From Micrococcus porci (lineage in GTDB: Bacteria; Actinomycetota; Actinomycetes; Actinomycetales; Micrococcaceae), in assembly GCF_020097155.1 (NCBI RefSeq), contig NZ_CP083691.1, positions 2,584,901 to 2,648,900 on the forward strand: DNA of 64,000 nucleotides, written 5' to 3'. The first letter of the stretch is position 1. The number at the start of each line of letters is the position of its first letter. The position numbers were made by a program, and so were the translations under genes. Positions 38,091-46,307 of the stretch are shown in pieces. The notes beneath the pieces were generated by a model. That model had not been told where the DNA came from. It searched no databases and saw only the letters and a list, made by a program, of their open reading frames with translations.

Positions 38091-38768
38091 ATGGACCTGA
38101 TCTCCCCGCTCGATCCCGGCTGGGCCGCCGCACTGGCAGACCAGGAGGAGGCGCTCGTCCGCGTCGGCGCCGAGCTCACCGCCCGCCGCGCGGCCGGCGA
38201 GCACGTGCTCCCCGCACCCGAACACATCCTCCGCGCGTTCCGCCAGCCCTTCGCGGACGTGAAGGTGCTGATCGTGGGCCAGGACCCCTACCCGACGCCC
38301 GGCCACCCCATCGGCCTGTGCTTCGCATGCGACCGCCACGTCCGGCCCCTGCCCCGCTCCCTCGCCAACATCCACCGCGAGCTCCACGACGACCTCGGCG
38401 TCCCGCCCGCCGCCCACGGCGACCTCTCCGCGTGGACGGACCAGGGCGTGCTGCTGCTGAACCGGGTGCTCACCGTGCGCGCGGGCGCGGCGGGCAGCCA
38501 CCGCGGCATCGGCTGGGAGCAGATCACGGAGGCGGCCGTCCGCGCACTCGTCGCCCGAGGCACGCCCCTGGTCGGCCTGCTCTGGGGCAACGACGCGCGG
38601 CGCCTCGCGCCCCTCCTCACGGCGGGCGGCGCGGGCGTCGTCGAGTCCGCGCACCCCTCCCCACTCAGCGCGAGCCGCGGGTTCTTCGGCTCCCGCCCGT
38701 TCAGCCGGGTGAACGCGCTGCTGGAGGCCGCCGGGGCCTCCCCCGTGGACTGGCGCCTGCCGGACTGA
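38091..38768 (+). CDS. ung: Uracil-DNA glycosylase, family 1
   Basis: 225 residues, full length. [21 protein letters not shown] (near 58-78) holds the catalytic Asp in [15 protein letters not shown] is the uracil-contact strand, and [21 protein letters not shown] (near 188) carries the catalytic His and the DNA-insertion loop. It removes uracil from DNA to start base-excision repair. It is convergent with the ThrE-like gene 12 bases away. It probably starts as a leaderless mRNA. Confidence 0.97.
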   Translation: MDLISPLDPGWAAALADQEEALVRVGAELTARRAAGEHVLPAPEHILRAFRQPFADVKVLIVGQDPYPTPGHPIGLCFACDRHVRPLPRSLANIHRELHDDLGVPPAAHGDLSAWTDQGVLLLNRVLTVRAGAAGSHRGIGWEQITEAAVRALVARGTPLVGLLWGNDARRLAPLLTAGGAGVVESAHPSPLSASRGFFGSRPFSRVNALLEAAGASPVDWRLPD

Positions 38769-38780
38769 GGCCGACGCCGC

Positions 38781-40748
38781 TCAGCGGGTGTGGCCCTCCG
38801 GCCCCGGCGTGGACCGCGCCGGGGACAATCGCTCGGTGACGGGCCGGGCCAGGGTGTCGCCGAAGACGGCGCCGGCGCCGATGCCCACGATGATCACGAG
38901 GGCGTTCACGATGCCCGCAAGCCCCGCCATGGTGGAGGCGGACTCCACGGTGAACTCGTAGAGACCGCGGAAGACGGCGAAGCCCGGCAGCAGGAAGAGG
39001 ATGGCGGGCACCACGACGACGATGGGCGGCGCCCCGACCCGCAGGGCCACGATGCGTCCGGCGAACCCCACCATCGCGGCCGCGGCCGCGGGCAGCAGCT
39101 GCGCGCTCACTCCCAGGCCGGCGACCACGGTGTGCGCCGCGAACGCCGCCGCGGTCACCGCGCAGGAGGCCAGGAGGGTCCGCCAGCCGGAGCGCTCCAC
39201 GACGGCGTCGCATGCCGTGGCGGCCACGACCAGGGCCAGGAGCAGGGTGGTGGGGTAGGCCGTGGACTGGGTGGCGGCCAGGTCCAGGCGGGCGATGCCC
39301 AGCATGTCCGTCAGCCCGACGGCCACCATGATCCCGGCCATGATCCCGATGAAGACGAGCATCGCGGAGATGAAGCGTCCCGCGGCAGTCACCGGGAAGC
39401 CGTTGATCGCGTCCTGCACGGCGGTGACGAACCGTGAGGTGGGCAGGAGCATCATGATCCCGCCGGCCACCACGATGGCCGGGTTCACCGGCACGTGCAG
39501 CGCATAGGCGCCGAGGGCGATCAGCGTGGCCAGGAACGCCCCGATCATCACGGAGTAGATCTCCGGCAGGAACACCGAGGTGCGCGTGTGCAGCCAGAAC
39601 ACGAACCAGGTGGAGACCATGCCCAGCAGGGAGCCCTGCCACGTGCCCCCGATGAAGGGGATGAAGCAGGCCACGAACACCCCGGCCAGGAGGATCTCCA
39701 CAGCGGGCGGGTACGGCTTGGGACGCCGGCGGATCTCCACCAGCCGACGCTGCGCCTCGGCGCGCTCCAGGGTGCCGTCGGAGATCTCCTCGACCAGCCG
39801 GTGCACGGCCACGAGGCCCTCGAAGTTCGTGGAGTAGGTGCGGACCACGCGCTGCAGGGTGTACGGCACCTCGCCGCGGGACGAGTCCGGGGCGTAGTTC
39901 AGGGAGATCGCCTGGTTGGTCAGGTCCACCTCGGTCTCGTGGATGCCGTACGCCTGGGTGACCACGATGATCGAGGTCTCCACGTCCAGGGAGGTGGCGC
40001 CGAACCCGAACATCGTCTCCCCGAGCTTGAGGGCGAAGTCCAGGGTGGTGCGCGCCTCGAGCGCGGCGGCCTCGGTGTCCCTGCGCTGGCGCAGGGTGGA
40101 GCGCATCCGCTTGCCGTACGGCGAGGCCTGCAGCCGGTCCACCAGGACGATCGCCTGGGTGGGCAGCACCTCCTCGAACACGGCACGGTGATCCTCCCGG
40201 GTGCGGCGCCGCCGCCGGCGGCCGCGGGGCTCCTCCGGGCCGTGCTGCTTGAGGGGGTCCGGGACCACGACGTCCGGGACGGCGGCCGCGGCCTCCTGTG
40301 CGGTGGGCGCGTCCCCCTCCGCGGGGGCGAGCACCGAGGTGGGCACGGGCTCCGAGAGCGGGGGCGCGGTCAGGGGCGCGTCGGCGGCGGGGGTCGGCTC
40401 CTCCTCCGGGGCCGGGGCGGGCTCGGGTGTCGGCAGCGTCTCGACGGGCACGGTGGGCGCGGCCACCGGCGCCAGCACGGGAGGGAGGACGTCCTCGGGC
40501 CCGGGCTCCCGCGCGGGGGCGGCGGCCAGGTCCACCCCGTCCCCGGCCGGCGCGTCCCCGTCGGAGGCCCCGGCGGGCGTCCGCGCGTCGGCGGGCCGGA
40601 GCACCGGCAGCAGGGCGACGTGCACGGCGGGCTCCGCCGGGGCGGAGCCGGCGGCGTCCGGGCGGGTGCCGGCTCGGCGGGCGCCCTGCGGGACGCCGCC
40701 GTCCTCCGGGGAGCCGTCCTGCGGGGCCAGCGGATCCACGCTCCTCAC
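38781..40748 (-). CDS. ThrE-like threonine/serine exporter family protein
   Basis: About 655 residues. The first 205 are Pro/Ala/acidic low complexity ending in a basic RRRRRR stretch. DUF1212 follows (LDFALKLGETMFGFGATSLDVE), then ten membrane helices including the second half (ThrE_2) ending at FGDTLARPV. In Corynebacterium ThrE exports threonine and serine by proton motive force. The charged segment YPPAVEILLAG begins the helices. The GTG at 40746-40748 is chosen because AGGAAGGA lies just upstream; an ATG at 40826 would add 26 residues and lacks such a site. The export substrate is inferred from the family. Confidence 0.85.
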   Translation of the reverse strand: MRSVDPLAPQDGSPEDGGVPQGARRAGTRPDAAGSAPAEPAVHVALLPVLRPADARTPAGASDGDAPAGDGVDLAAAPAREPGPEDVLPPVLAPVAAPTVPVETLPTPEPAPAPEEEPTPAADAPLTAPPLSEPVPTSVLAPAEGDAPTAQEAAAAVPDVVVPDPLKQHGPEEPRGRRRRRRTREDHRAVFEEVLPTQAIVLVDRLQASPYGKRMRSTLRQRRDTEAAALEARTTLDFALKLGETMFGFGATSLDVETSIIVVTQAYGIHETEVDLTNQAISLNYAPDSSRGEVPYTLQRVVRTYSTNFEGLVAVHRLVEEISDGTLERAEAQRRLVEIRRRPKPYPPAVEILLAGVFVACFIPFIGGTWQGSLLGMVSTWFVFWLHTRTSVFLPEIYSVMIGAFLATLIALGAYALHVPVNPAIVVAGGIMMLLPTSRFVTAVQDAINGFPVTAAGRFISAMLVFIGIMAGIMVAVGLTDMLGIARLDLAATQSTAYPTTLLLALVVAATACDAVVERSGWRTLLASCAVTAAAFAAHTVVAGLGVSAQLLPAAAAAMVGFAGRIVALRVGAPPIVVVVPAILFLLPGFAVFRGLYEFTVESASTMAGLAGIVNALVIIVGIGAGAVFGDTLARPVTERLSPARSTPGPEGHTR

Positions 40749-40847
40749 CGGGTCCTTCCTGGGGTTCCTGTCCGGCCCGAGGGGGCCGGTCCCCTGGGCC
40801 GGGCCGCGACGCGGCTCCGCCCCCATCCAATCACGCCCCCGGAATGC

Positions 40848-40880
40848 AGGAAGGGCCCCCCGAGACGGGGGGCCCTTCCT
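40848..40880 (-). terminator. Hairpin after tRNA-Val
   Basis: A perfect 15-base stem (40848-40862 with 40866-40880) and a 3-base loop, 7 bases past the mature tRNA-Val end. It separates the tRNA from the exporter gene. Confidence 0.8.
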
Positions 40881-40887
40881 GCGGCGG

Positions 40888-40961
40888 TGGATCTTACTGG
40901 ACTCGAACCAGCGACCTCTCGCGTGTGAAGCGAACGCTCTAACCAACTGAGCTAAAGATCC
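40888..40961 (-). tRNA. tRNA-Val (anticodon CAC)
   Basis: On the reverse strand, acceptor GGATCTT pairs with AAGATCC. D-arm TAGCTCAGTTGGTTAGAGC and T-arm GGTTCGAGTCC are present. The anticodon loop is TTCACAC (CAC, reading GTG). Discriminator A is followed by CCG, so CCA is not encoded. A reading frame crossing this gene was dismissed. Confidence 0.96.
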
Positions 40962-41053
40962 GGGCGGAACGACCCATTGCCGGGCCGGACGACTCGAAGG
41001 ACTCTACACCGCGCCGCCGCGCTGGGCAAATCCGCCGCCCGGCCCGGACGGGG

Positions 41054-42973
41054 TCAGCCGGCCTTCACCGAGACGTCGTCGATCCGGAAGGTCGTCGCGC
41101 CGCTGCCGTCCTCCGTCCCACTGAAGGAGATCGTCACCGTCTTGCCCGCGTAGGCGGAGAGGTCGGCCGCCTGGGCGAGGTAGCCCCTGCCCTTGTCCAG
41201 GTTGGAGTGGGTCCTCAGGGTGGTGGTCGTGGCGCCGTCGCTCACGGAGACCGTGAGCTTGTCCCACTGGCGGGCCGTGGTGGTCTCGGCGGAGTCCACG
41301 CGCACGGCGTAGCTCAGGGTGGCGGCGGCGCCGGCCGGCAGGACGGCCTTCTGGGTCAGCGTGGCCGTGCTGGTGCCGCCCTTGCCGTTCAGCGCGGCGT
41401 GGAGGGAGCCGGTGGCGGACAGGCCCGCCGTGGAGGAGGCGGCCACCCGGCCGGTGGCGGTCCAGCCGGTCAGGCCGCTCTCGAAGCCGCCGTTGACGAG
41501 CTTCTCCGCGCCGGGGACGGGGGTCACGGGGTGGGGGTCCGTGGTGCCGCCGCGCAGGGATGCGAGGGTCTTGGCCGCGTCGACGAGCCCGGCGCCGCAG
41601 CCCTCGGCGCACACGCCCGGGATCGGACGGGAGTTCGTCTTGAGGGAGGACTCCACCTCGGCGGGGGTCAGCGTGGCGTCCTCCGCCAGCATCAGCGCGA
41701 CGGTGCCCGCCACGTGGGGGGTGGCCATGGAGGTGCCGTTGTACTGGGCGTAGGCGCCGGCGGTGGGCGTCGTCGTGCCCGCGTTCACCGTGGAGATGAT
41801 GCCGGAGCCGGGGGCCGCGACGTCCACGGCCGAGCCGTAGTTCGAGTACGAGGCGCGGTTGCCGTTCACGTCGGTGGCGGCCACCGTGATGGTGTTCTGG
41901 CAGTTGGCCGGGCGGGCGTTGGCGGCGGACTGGTTCTCGTTGCCGGCCGCGACCACCACGGGCACGCCGCGGCCCACGGCCGCGTTGATGGCGTTCTGAT
42001 AGGTGGTGCCGCAGGTGCCCTGGCCGCCGAGGGACATGTTGATCACATCCACCGGGGTCGGGTTGGCCGGCACGCCGGGGACGGAGCCGCCGGAGGACCA
42101 GACGATGGCGTCCGCGATGTCCGCCAGGGTGCCGCCGCACTTGCCGAGCACCCGCGCGTGCTGGACCTTCGCGCCCGGGGCGACGCCGACGACGCCCTGG
42201 GTGTTCGCCACGGCGGCGACGGTGCCGGCCACGTGCGAGCCGTGCCAGGACGAGTTCGAGGCGCGGGACTGGCCGCACTCGCCCGCCAGGTACCAGTCGC
42301 CCTCGTCCCGCGGGTCGGCGTCGCGGCCGCCGCCGTCCCGGGCGGTGGTGGCGTCGGAGATGAAGTCGTAGCCGGGGACGGTGTTGGCGTTCAGGTCCGC
42401 GTGGTCCGTCTGGCCGGTGTCGATCACGCCGACGATGGCCCCGGTGCCCGTGCTCACGTCCCACGCCCCCGGCACGCGCATGCCGTTGACGCCGGTGAAG
42501 CCCCACTGGTCGGCGTAGTACGGGTCCGCCGGCGAGAGCGCCGCCCGGGTCATGATCACGTTGGGCTCCACGGCCTCGACGGCGCCGGAGGCCCGGAGGT
42601 CGGCCATGAACGCGGCGGACTCCTCCTGCGTGAGCTTCTCGTCGGTGGCGATCACACGGGAGCCCAGCGCGGTCTCGCGCAGCTCCTTGACGCTGACGCC
42701 GGCCTCCCTGGCGGCCCTGCCCCACGCCTTCGCGCGGCCCTGGGCGGTGCTGTTCGCGGCGGTCTCCCGGTAGGTGACGATGAACGAGTCGTAGCCGTCC
42801 GCGTTCGGGTCGGCCAGGGGCGCGGCGGCGGCCGGGGAGGTGCGCGCCGGCTCGGCGGGGCGCTCGGCCGCGGCGAGGGTCGGGGCGGCGGTGAGCGCGG
42901 TGCCCGCGAGCACGGCGGCGGCGAGCAGGGAGCCGACGCGGCGCCGGGCGGAGGGGGAGGTCAGAGCGGTCAC
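41054..42973 (-). CDS. Secreted subtilisin-like serine protease (S8)
   Basis: 639 residues. Signal peptide (RRRVGSLLAAAVLAGTALT to LAAAE, about 10-36), an inhibitor-type propeptide (YDSFIVTYRET to AVEAVEPNV), then the S8 domain with Asp in GVIDTG (near 184), His in WHGSHVAGTVA (near 244), AAGNENQS as oxyanion region, and Ser in GTSMATPHVAG (near 415). After about 480 a Pro/Thr linker leads to a C-terminal beta-sandwich (NGGFESGLTGW to FRIDDVSVKAG) like carbohydrate- or wall-binding modules. Extra Cys pairs suggest disulfides. GAGGAG lies 5 bases before the GTG. Probably a nutrient-scavenging exoprotease. Confidence 0.95.
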   Translation of the reverse strand: MTALTSPSARRRVGSLLAAAVLAGTALTAAPTLAAAERPAEPARTSPAAAAPLADPNADGYDSFIVTYRETAANSTAQGRAKAWGRAAREAGVSVKELRETALGSRVIATDEKLTQEESAAFMADLRASGAVEAVEPNVIMTRAALSPADPYYADQWGFTGVNGMRVPGAWDVSTGTGAIVGVIDTGQTDHADLNANTVPGYDFISDATTARDGGGRDADPRDEGDWYLAGECGQSRASNSSWHGSHVAGTVAAVANTQGVVGVAPGAKVQHARVLGKCGGTLADIADAIVWSSGGSVPGVPANPTPVDVINMSLGGQGTCGTTYQNAINAAVGRGVPVVVAAGNENQSAANARPANCQNTITVAATDVNGNRASYSNYGSAVDVAAPGSGIISTVNAGTTTPTAGAYAQYNGTSMATPHVAGTVALMLAEDATLTPAEVESSLKTNSRPIPGVCAEGCGAGLVDAAKTLASLRGGTTDPHPVTPVPGAEKLVNGGFESGLTGWTATGRVAASSTAGLSATGSLHAALNGKGGTSTATLTQKAVLPAGAAATLSYAVRVDSAETTTARQWDKLTVSVSDGATTTTLRTHSNLDKGRGYLAQAADLSAYAGKTVTISFSGTEDGSGATTFRIDDVSVKAG

Positions 42974-43094
42974 GGGAACTCCTCGGGAGGGGGCGGGGCC
43001 ACCGATGCGACGACGACCGGGGACTCCGGCGCCGGGTGACCCGGACCACACTAGGATCGCGCATCCGCCTCCGACCAGGGCGTTCCGGCAAGTG

Positions 43095-43173
43095 TGGCCG
43101 ATGGTCCAGGCCTCGCTGGCCGATGGTGCCACGCGGACCTGGCCGATGGTGCCGTCCGGGGCGGCACCATCGG
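43095..43173. repeat. Phased TGGCCGATGGT repeats plus hairpin
   Basis: TGGCCGATGGT occurs at 43095, 43117 and 43140 (steps of 22 and 23 bases), and the inverse ACCATCGG is at 43166-43173. The third copy and the inverse form a perfect 12-base stem (43143-43154 with 43162-43173, 7-base loop). The array lies between the acyl-CoA synthetase stop and the protease start, so it may be a terminator or an operator array. Confidence 0.75.
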
Positions 43174-43216
43174 GCAGACCCGACCCCTCGTCAGGGGCGC
43201 CGCACAGGCTGCGGCC

Positions 43217-44977
43217 TCAGGCGCGCCGCTGACGGCGGATGCCGAGGTCCTCCTCGCGGTGCTCGACCCCCAGCCCCGCGACGCCGGCCCGGCGCTGCTC
43301 CTCCTCGGCGCGCAGCTCCACCCTGCGCACCTTGCCGGAGACGGTCTTGGGCAGGGGCCGGAACTCGATGCGGCGGATGCGCTTGTACGCCGGGACGCGG
43401 TCCGTGACGTGCTGGAGGATGGCCCGGGCCGCCTCCTCCCCCGGCTCGTGACCGGCGGCCAGCGTCACGAACGCCTTCGGCACGGACAGGCGCAGCTCGT
43501 CGGGCGCCGGGACCACGGCGGCCTCCAGCACGGCCGGGTGGGTCATCAGCACCGACTCCAGCTCGAACGGGGAGAGCTTGTAGTCCGAGGACTTGAACAG
43601 GTCGTCGGCGCGGCCCACGTACGTGTAGATGCCGTGCTCGTCGCGGCGGGCGATGTCCCCCGTGTGGTAGACGCCGTCGCGGAAGGCCTCGGCGGTCTTC
43701 TCCGGGTCCCCGTGGTACCGCTGGAACAGGCCCACGGGGCGGGGGTCCAGCCCCACGCAGATCTCTCCCTCCCCCTCGCCGTCCACGCGGTCGCCGGTCT
43801 GCGGGTCGCGCAGCTCGATGTCGAAGCCGGGCAGTGGGCGGCCCATCGCGCCGATCACCACGCGCTGGCCGGGGGTGTTGGCGATCTGCAGGGTGGACTC
43901 GGTCTGGCCGAAGCCGTCGCGGACGGTCACGCCCCAGCCCCGCTGCACCTGGTCGATCACGGCGGCGTTGAGCGGCTCTCCGGCGGAGATCGCGTTGCGC
44001 GGCGGGGCCTGCAGCTGGGTCAGGTCCGCCTTGATGAGCATGCGCCACACGGTGGGCGGGGCGCAGAAGCTCGTCACCCCGCCCTCGTCCATCGCGCGCA
44101 TGAGGGTGGCCGCGTCGAACCGACGGAAGTTGAGCACGAAGATCGTGGCCTCGGCCAGCCACGGGGCGAAGAACGAGGACCAGGCGTGCTTGCCCCAGCC
44201 CGGGGAGGCCACGTTCAGGTGGACGTCGCCGGGCCGCAGGCCCACCCAGTACATCGTCGAGAGGTGCCCCACGGTGTAGGAGGCCTGCGTGTGCTCCACG
44301 AGCTTGGGCAGGGACGTGGTGCCGGAGGTGAAGTAGAGCAGCAGCGGGTCGTCGGCGGAGGTCGGCGTCTCGAGGGACCACGTGCCGGCGAACGAGGCGG
44401 CGTCGCCGTAGGAGTGGACGGGGTGGCCGGGGACCTCCGGGAGGGCGTGCTCGGCCTCGGAGGCGTAGACCCCGGGCACGTGGATCAGGGTGCAGTCCCC
44501 GACGACGTCGGCGAACTTGACGAGGTTGCCCGCGTTGGCGATCGCCCATCGCGCGCCGGCGCGGTCCACGCGGTCCTGCAGGTCGGCGGCGACCAGCTGC
44601 GTGGTGGTGGGGATGACCACGGCGCCGATCTTCATGCAGGCGAGCATGGCCTCCCAGAGCTCGACCTGGTTGTCGAGCATCACGATCACCGTGTCTCCTC
44701 GGCCCACGCCGAGGTGCTGGAGCCAGCCGGCCACGCGGTCCGTGTCCGCGGACATCCGCGCGTAGCTGCGGCGCAGGACGGTGCCGTCCTCCTCGACGAT
44801 CACCAGGGCGTCCTGGTCGGCCCGCTCGGGGGTGGCGGCGACGGCGTCGAACCAGTCGCTGCCGAAGTTCACGGTCTCGAACCGGGGCCACTCGAACGCG
44901 GCCCGGGCGCCGGCGTAGTCCTGCTGGTGCTCCACGAGGAGGTCGCGGGCGGCGCGCAGTCGGGCGGTGACGGACAT
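43217..44977 (-). CDS. AMP-forming acyl-CoA synthetase
   Basis: 586 residues of the ANL superfamily. LLYFTSGTTSLPKLVEHTQ (P-loop), ISAGEPLNAAV, DGFGQTEST, YHTGDIARRD, VGRADDLFKSSDYKLSPFELES and the C-terminal Lys of PKTVSGKVRR appear in order. The pattern KSSDYKLSPFELES with a WGKHAWSSFFAPW segment points to the acetyl-/medium-chain acyl or benzoate group rather than long-chain FadD. It activates a carboxylic acid to its CoA ester. The start at 44977 follows GGAGG by about 7 bases. The substrate is unknown. Confidence 0.9.
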   Translation of the reverse strand: MSVTARLRAARDLLVEHQQDYAGARAAFEWPRFETVNFGSDWFDAVAATPERADQDALVIVEEDGTVLRRSYARMSADTDRVAGWLQHLGVGRGDTVIVMLDNQVELWEAMLACMKIGAVVIPTTTQLVAADLQDRVDRAGARWAIANAGNLVKFADVVGDCTLIHVPGVYASEAEHALPEVPGHPVHSYGDAASFAGTWSLETPTSADDPLLLYFTSGTTSLPKLVEHTQASYTVGHLSTMYWVGLRPGDVHLNVASPGWGKHAWSSFFAPWLAEATIFVLNFRRFDAATLMRAMDEGGVTSFCAPPTVWRMLIKADLTQLQAPPRNAISAGEPLNAAVIDQVQRGWGVTVRDGFGQTESTLQIANTPGQRVVIGAMGRPLPGFDIELRDPQTGDRVDGEGEGEICVGLDPRPVGLFQRYHGDPEKTAEAFRDGVYHTGDIARRDEHGIYTYVGRADDLFKSSDYKLSPFELESVLMTHPAVLEAAVVPAPDELRLSVPKAFVTLAAGHEPGEEAARAILQHVTDRVPAYKRIRRIEFRPLPKTVSGKVRRVELRAEEEQRRAGVAGLGVEHREEDLGIRRQRRA

Positions 44978-45120
44978 GGGTGGACCTCCTGTGGGACGTG
45001 GAACGCATCACACAGTAGGGCGGGGATCCGCGGGATCGGGGGCCGGACGGGACCCGGTGAACCGGCCTTCACGGGGGCGGGCGACGACGACGCGGGCGTC
45101 ATGCGGGGGCGGGCGGATTC

Positions 45121-45134
45121 GTGACCTTGGTCAC
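45121..45134. promoter_or_regulatory. Perfect palindrome GTGACCTTGGTCAC
   Basis: A 14-base palindrome 144 bases upstream of the acyl-CoA synthetase start and 7 bases beyond tRNA-Thr. The form suits a dimeric repressor site; no function is proven. Confidence 0.35.
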
Positions 45135-45141
45135 GTCCAGG

Positions 45142-45218
45142 TGGAGCCCCCTACCGGATTCGAACCGGTGACCCTCTGTTTACAAGGCAGATGCTCTGGC
45201 CAGCTGAGCTAAGGGGGC
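45142..45218 (-). tRNA. tRNA-Thr (anticodon TGT)
   Basis: On the reverse strand, acceptor GCCCCCT pairs with AGGGGGC, the anticodon loop is TTGTAAA (TGT, reading ACA), T-arm GGTTCGAATCC is present, and discriminator T and CCA are encoded. 77 bases. Confidence 0.97.
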
Positions 45219-45266
45219 GTGCCCGGGCTGGGCCGCGGGCGGTCCCAGCCTAGAGCAGGAACGACG

Positions 45267-45304
45267 GGGGCGGGGCCGCACCGGTGCCGGTGCGACCCCG
45301 CCCC
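45267..45304 (-). terminator. Hairpin after the thioredoxin-fold gene
   Basis: A 16-base stem with one mismatch (45267-45282 with 45289-45304) and loop GGTGCC, 35 bases after the stop of the DsbA-like gene. Confidence 0.75.
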
Positions 45305-45338
45305 GCGGGCTCCGAGCGCGCGGCCCGGGCGGAGGGCG

Positions 45339-46214
45339 TCAGCCCTCGACCATCGGCTTCGCCCAGTCCACGAAGGACTTGTCGCCGCCGTCGGTGGACC
45401 AGTTCTTCCCGTTGACGAACACGGTGGGCGTGCCGGCCACGCTGGCGGCCTTGGCCTTGTTCGTGGCCCACTCCACGGCGGGGCGGTACGTGTTGTCCTT
45501 GAGGCAGCCCTCGATGTCCACACCGAGGGCGTCGGCGCGCTGGATCAGCTCGTCGTCGGACAGGCCCTTGCCGCCGTGGCCCTCCCAGGCCATGAACAGG
45601 CCGGTCGTGAACTCGTTGTACGCCTCGGGCTTGGCGGCGGCCACGCAGTAGGCGGCGTTGGCCGACCGGGCCGAGTAGTTCTTGTTGTTCGGGGCGCTGA
45701 GGAAGTTCACCATGCGGTACTCGACGGTGGCCTTGCCGTCCCTCAGCCAGGACTGCAGCTGCTCGGAGTTCTGCGACTCGAACTCGGCGCAGTGGACGCA
45801 GTTGAAGTCGGCGTAGACCACGATCTGGGCCGGCTCGCCGTCCGCGGGCTCCCCGGCGGCGGGGATCGTCGTCAGCTCCTCCGGGGCCGTGGCGGTCTCG
45901 GGCACGGCCACGGAGGAGGAGTCCACCTGACGCTCGCTCTTCCCGGAGTCCGCGAGCGCGGTGGCGGAGGTCATCTCGACGCCACCCTCCTCGTTCACGA
46001 CGCCGGGCACCGGCCCGGTGGCGGAGATCTCGGTGCCCTGGTTGCCCTTGACCACGAATCCCACGATCAGGCCGATCACGAGGACCGCGGCGAGCACGGC
46101 GCCCCAGATCGTGGCGGTGCGGCGGCGGCGGGCCTTCTTCTGCTGGTCCACCTGCATCTGACGGGCGCGGGCGCGGGCGTCCACCTCGGACGGCGCCGGG
46201 TTCCTGCTGGCCAC
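45339..46214 (-). CDS. Membrane-anchored DsbA-like thioredoxin-fold protein
   Basis: 291 residues. A basic N-terminus (RARARQMQVDQQKKARRRR) and one helix (about 35-57) anchor it facing outward. The thioredoxin fold begins at PAQIVVYADFNCVHCAEFESQ with active-site CVHC near 138-141, and the cis-Pro is in VAGTPTVFVNG. A helical insert contains NYSARSANAAYCVAAAK. It belongs to the DsbA/Thioredoxin_4 group that makes or isomerises disulfides in exported proteins, such as the Cys-containing subtilase nearby. The GTG start follows GGAGG by 4 bases. Confidence 0.9.
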   Translation of the reverse strand: MASRNPAPSEVDARARARQMQVDQQKKARRRRTATIWGAVLAAVLVIGLIVGFVVKGNQGTEISATGPVPGVVNEEGGVEMTSATALADSGKSERQVDSSSVAVPETATAPEELTTIPAAGEPADGEPAQIVVYADFNCVHCAEFESQNSEQLQSWLRDGKATVEYRMVNFLSAPNNKNYSARSANAAYCVAAAKPEAYNEFTTGLFMAWEGHGGKGLSDDELIQRADALGVDIEGCLKDNTYRPAVEWATNKAKAASVAGTPTVFVNGKNWSTDGGDKSFVDWAKPMVEG

Positions 46215-46307
46215 TGGTCCTCCTGGATGGGTCGGGGCCGGATGGGTCGGGGCGAGCCTACCCGCCGCACCTGGGAGGGCCGCCGGGGCGTCTGCGATGA
46301 TCGGCGG

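Noticed and set aside
40749..40946. Extension of the exporter frame upstream through the terminator and tRNA-Val
   Set aside because: The translated part covers a tRNA gene and a terminator hairpin. A GTG with a ribosome site lies downstream.
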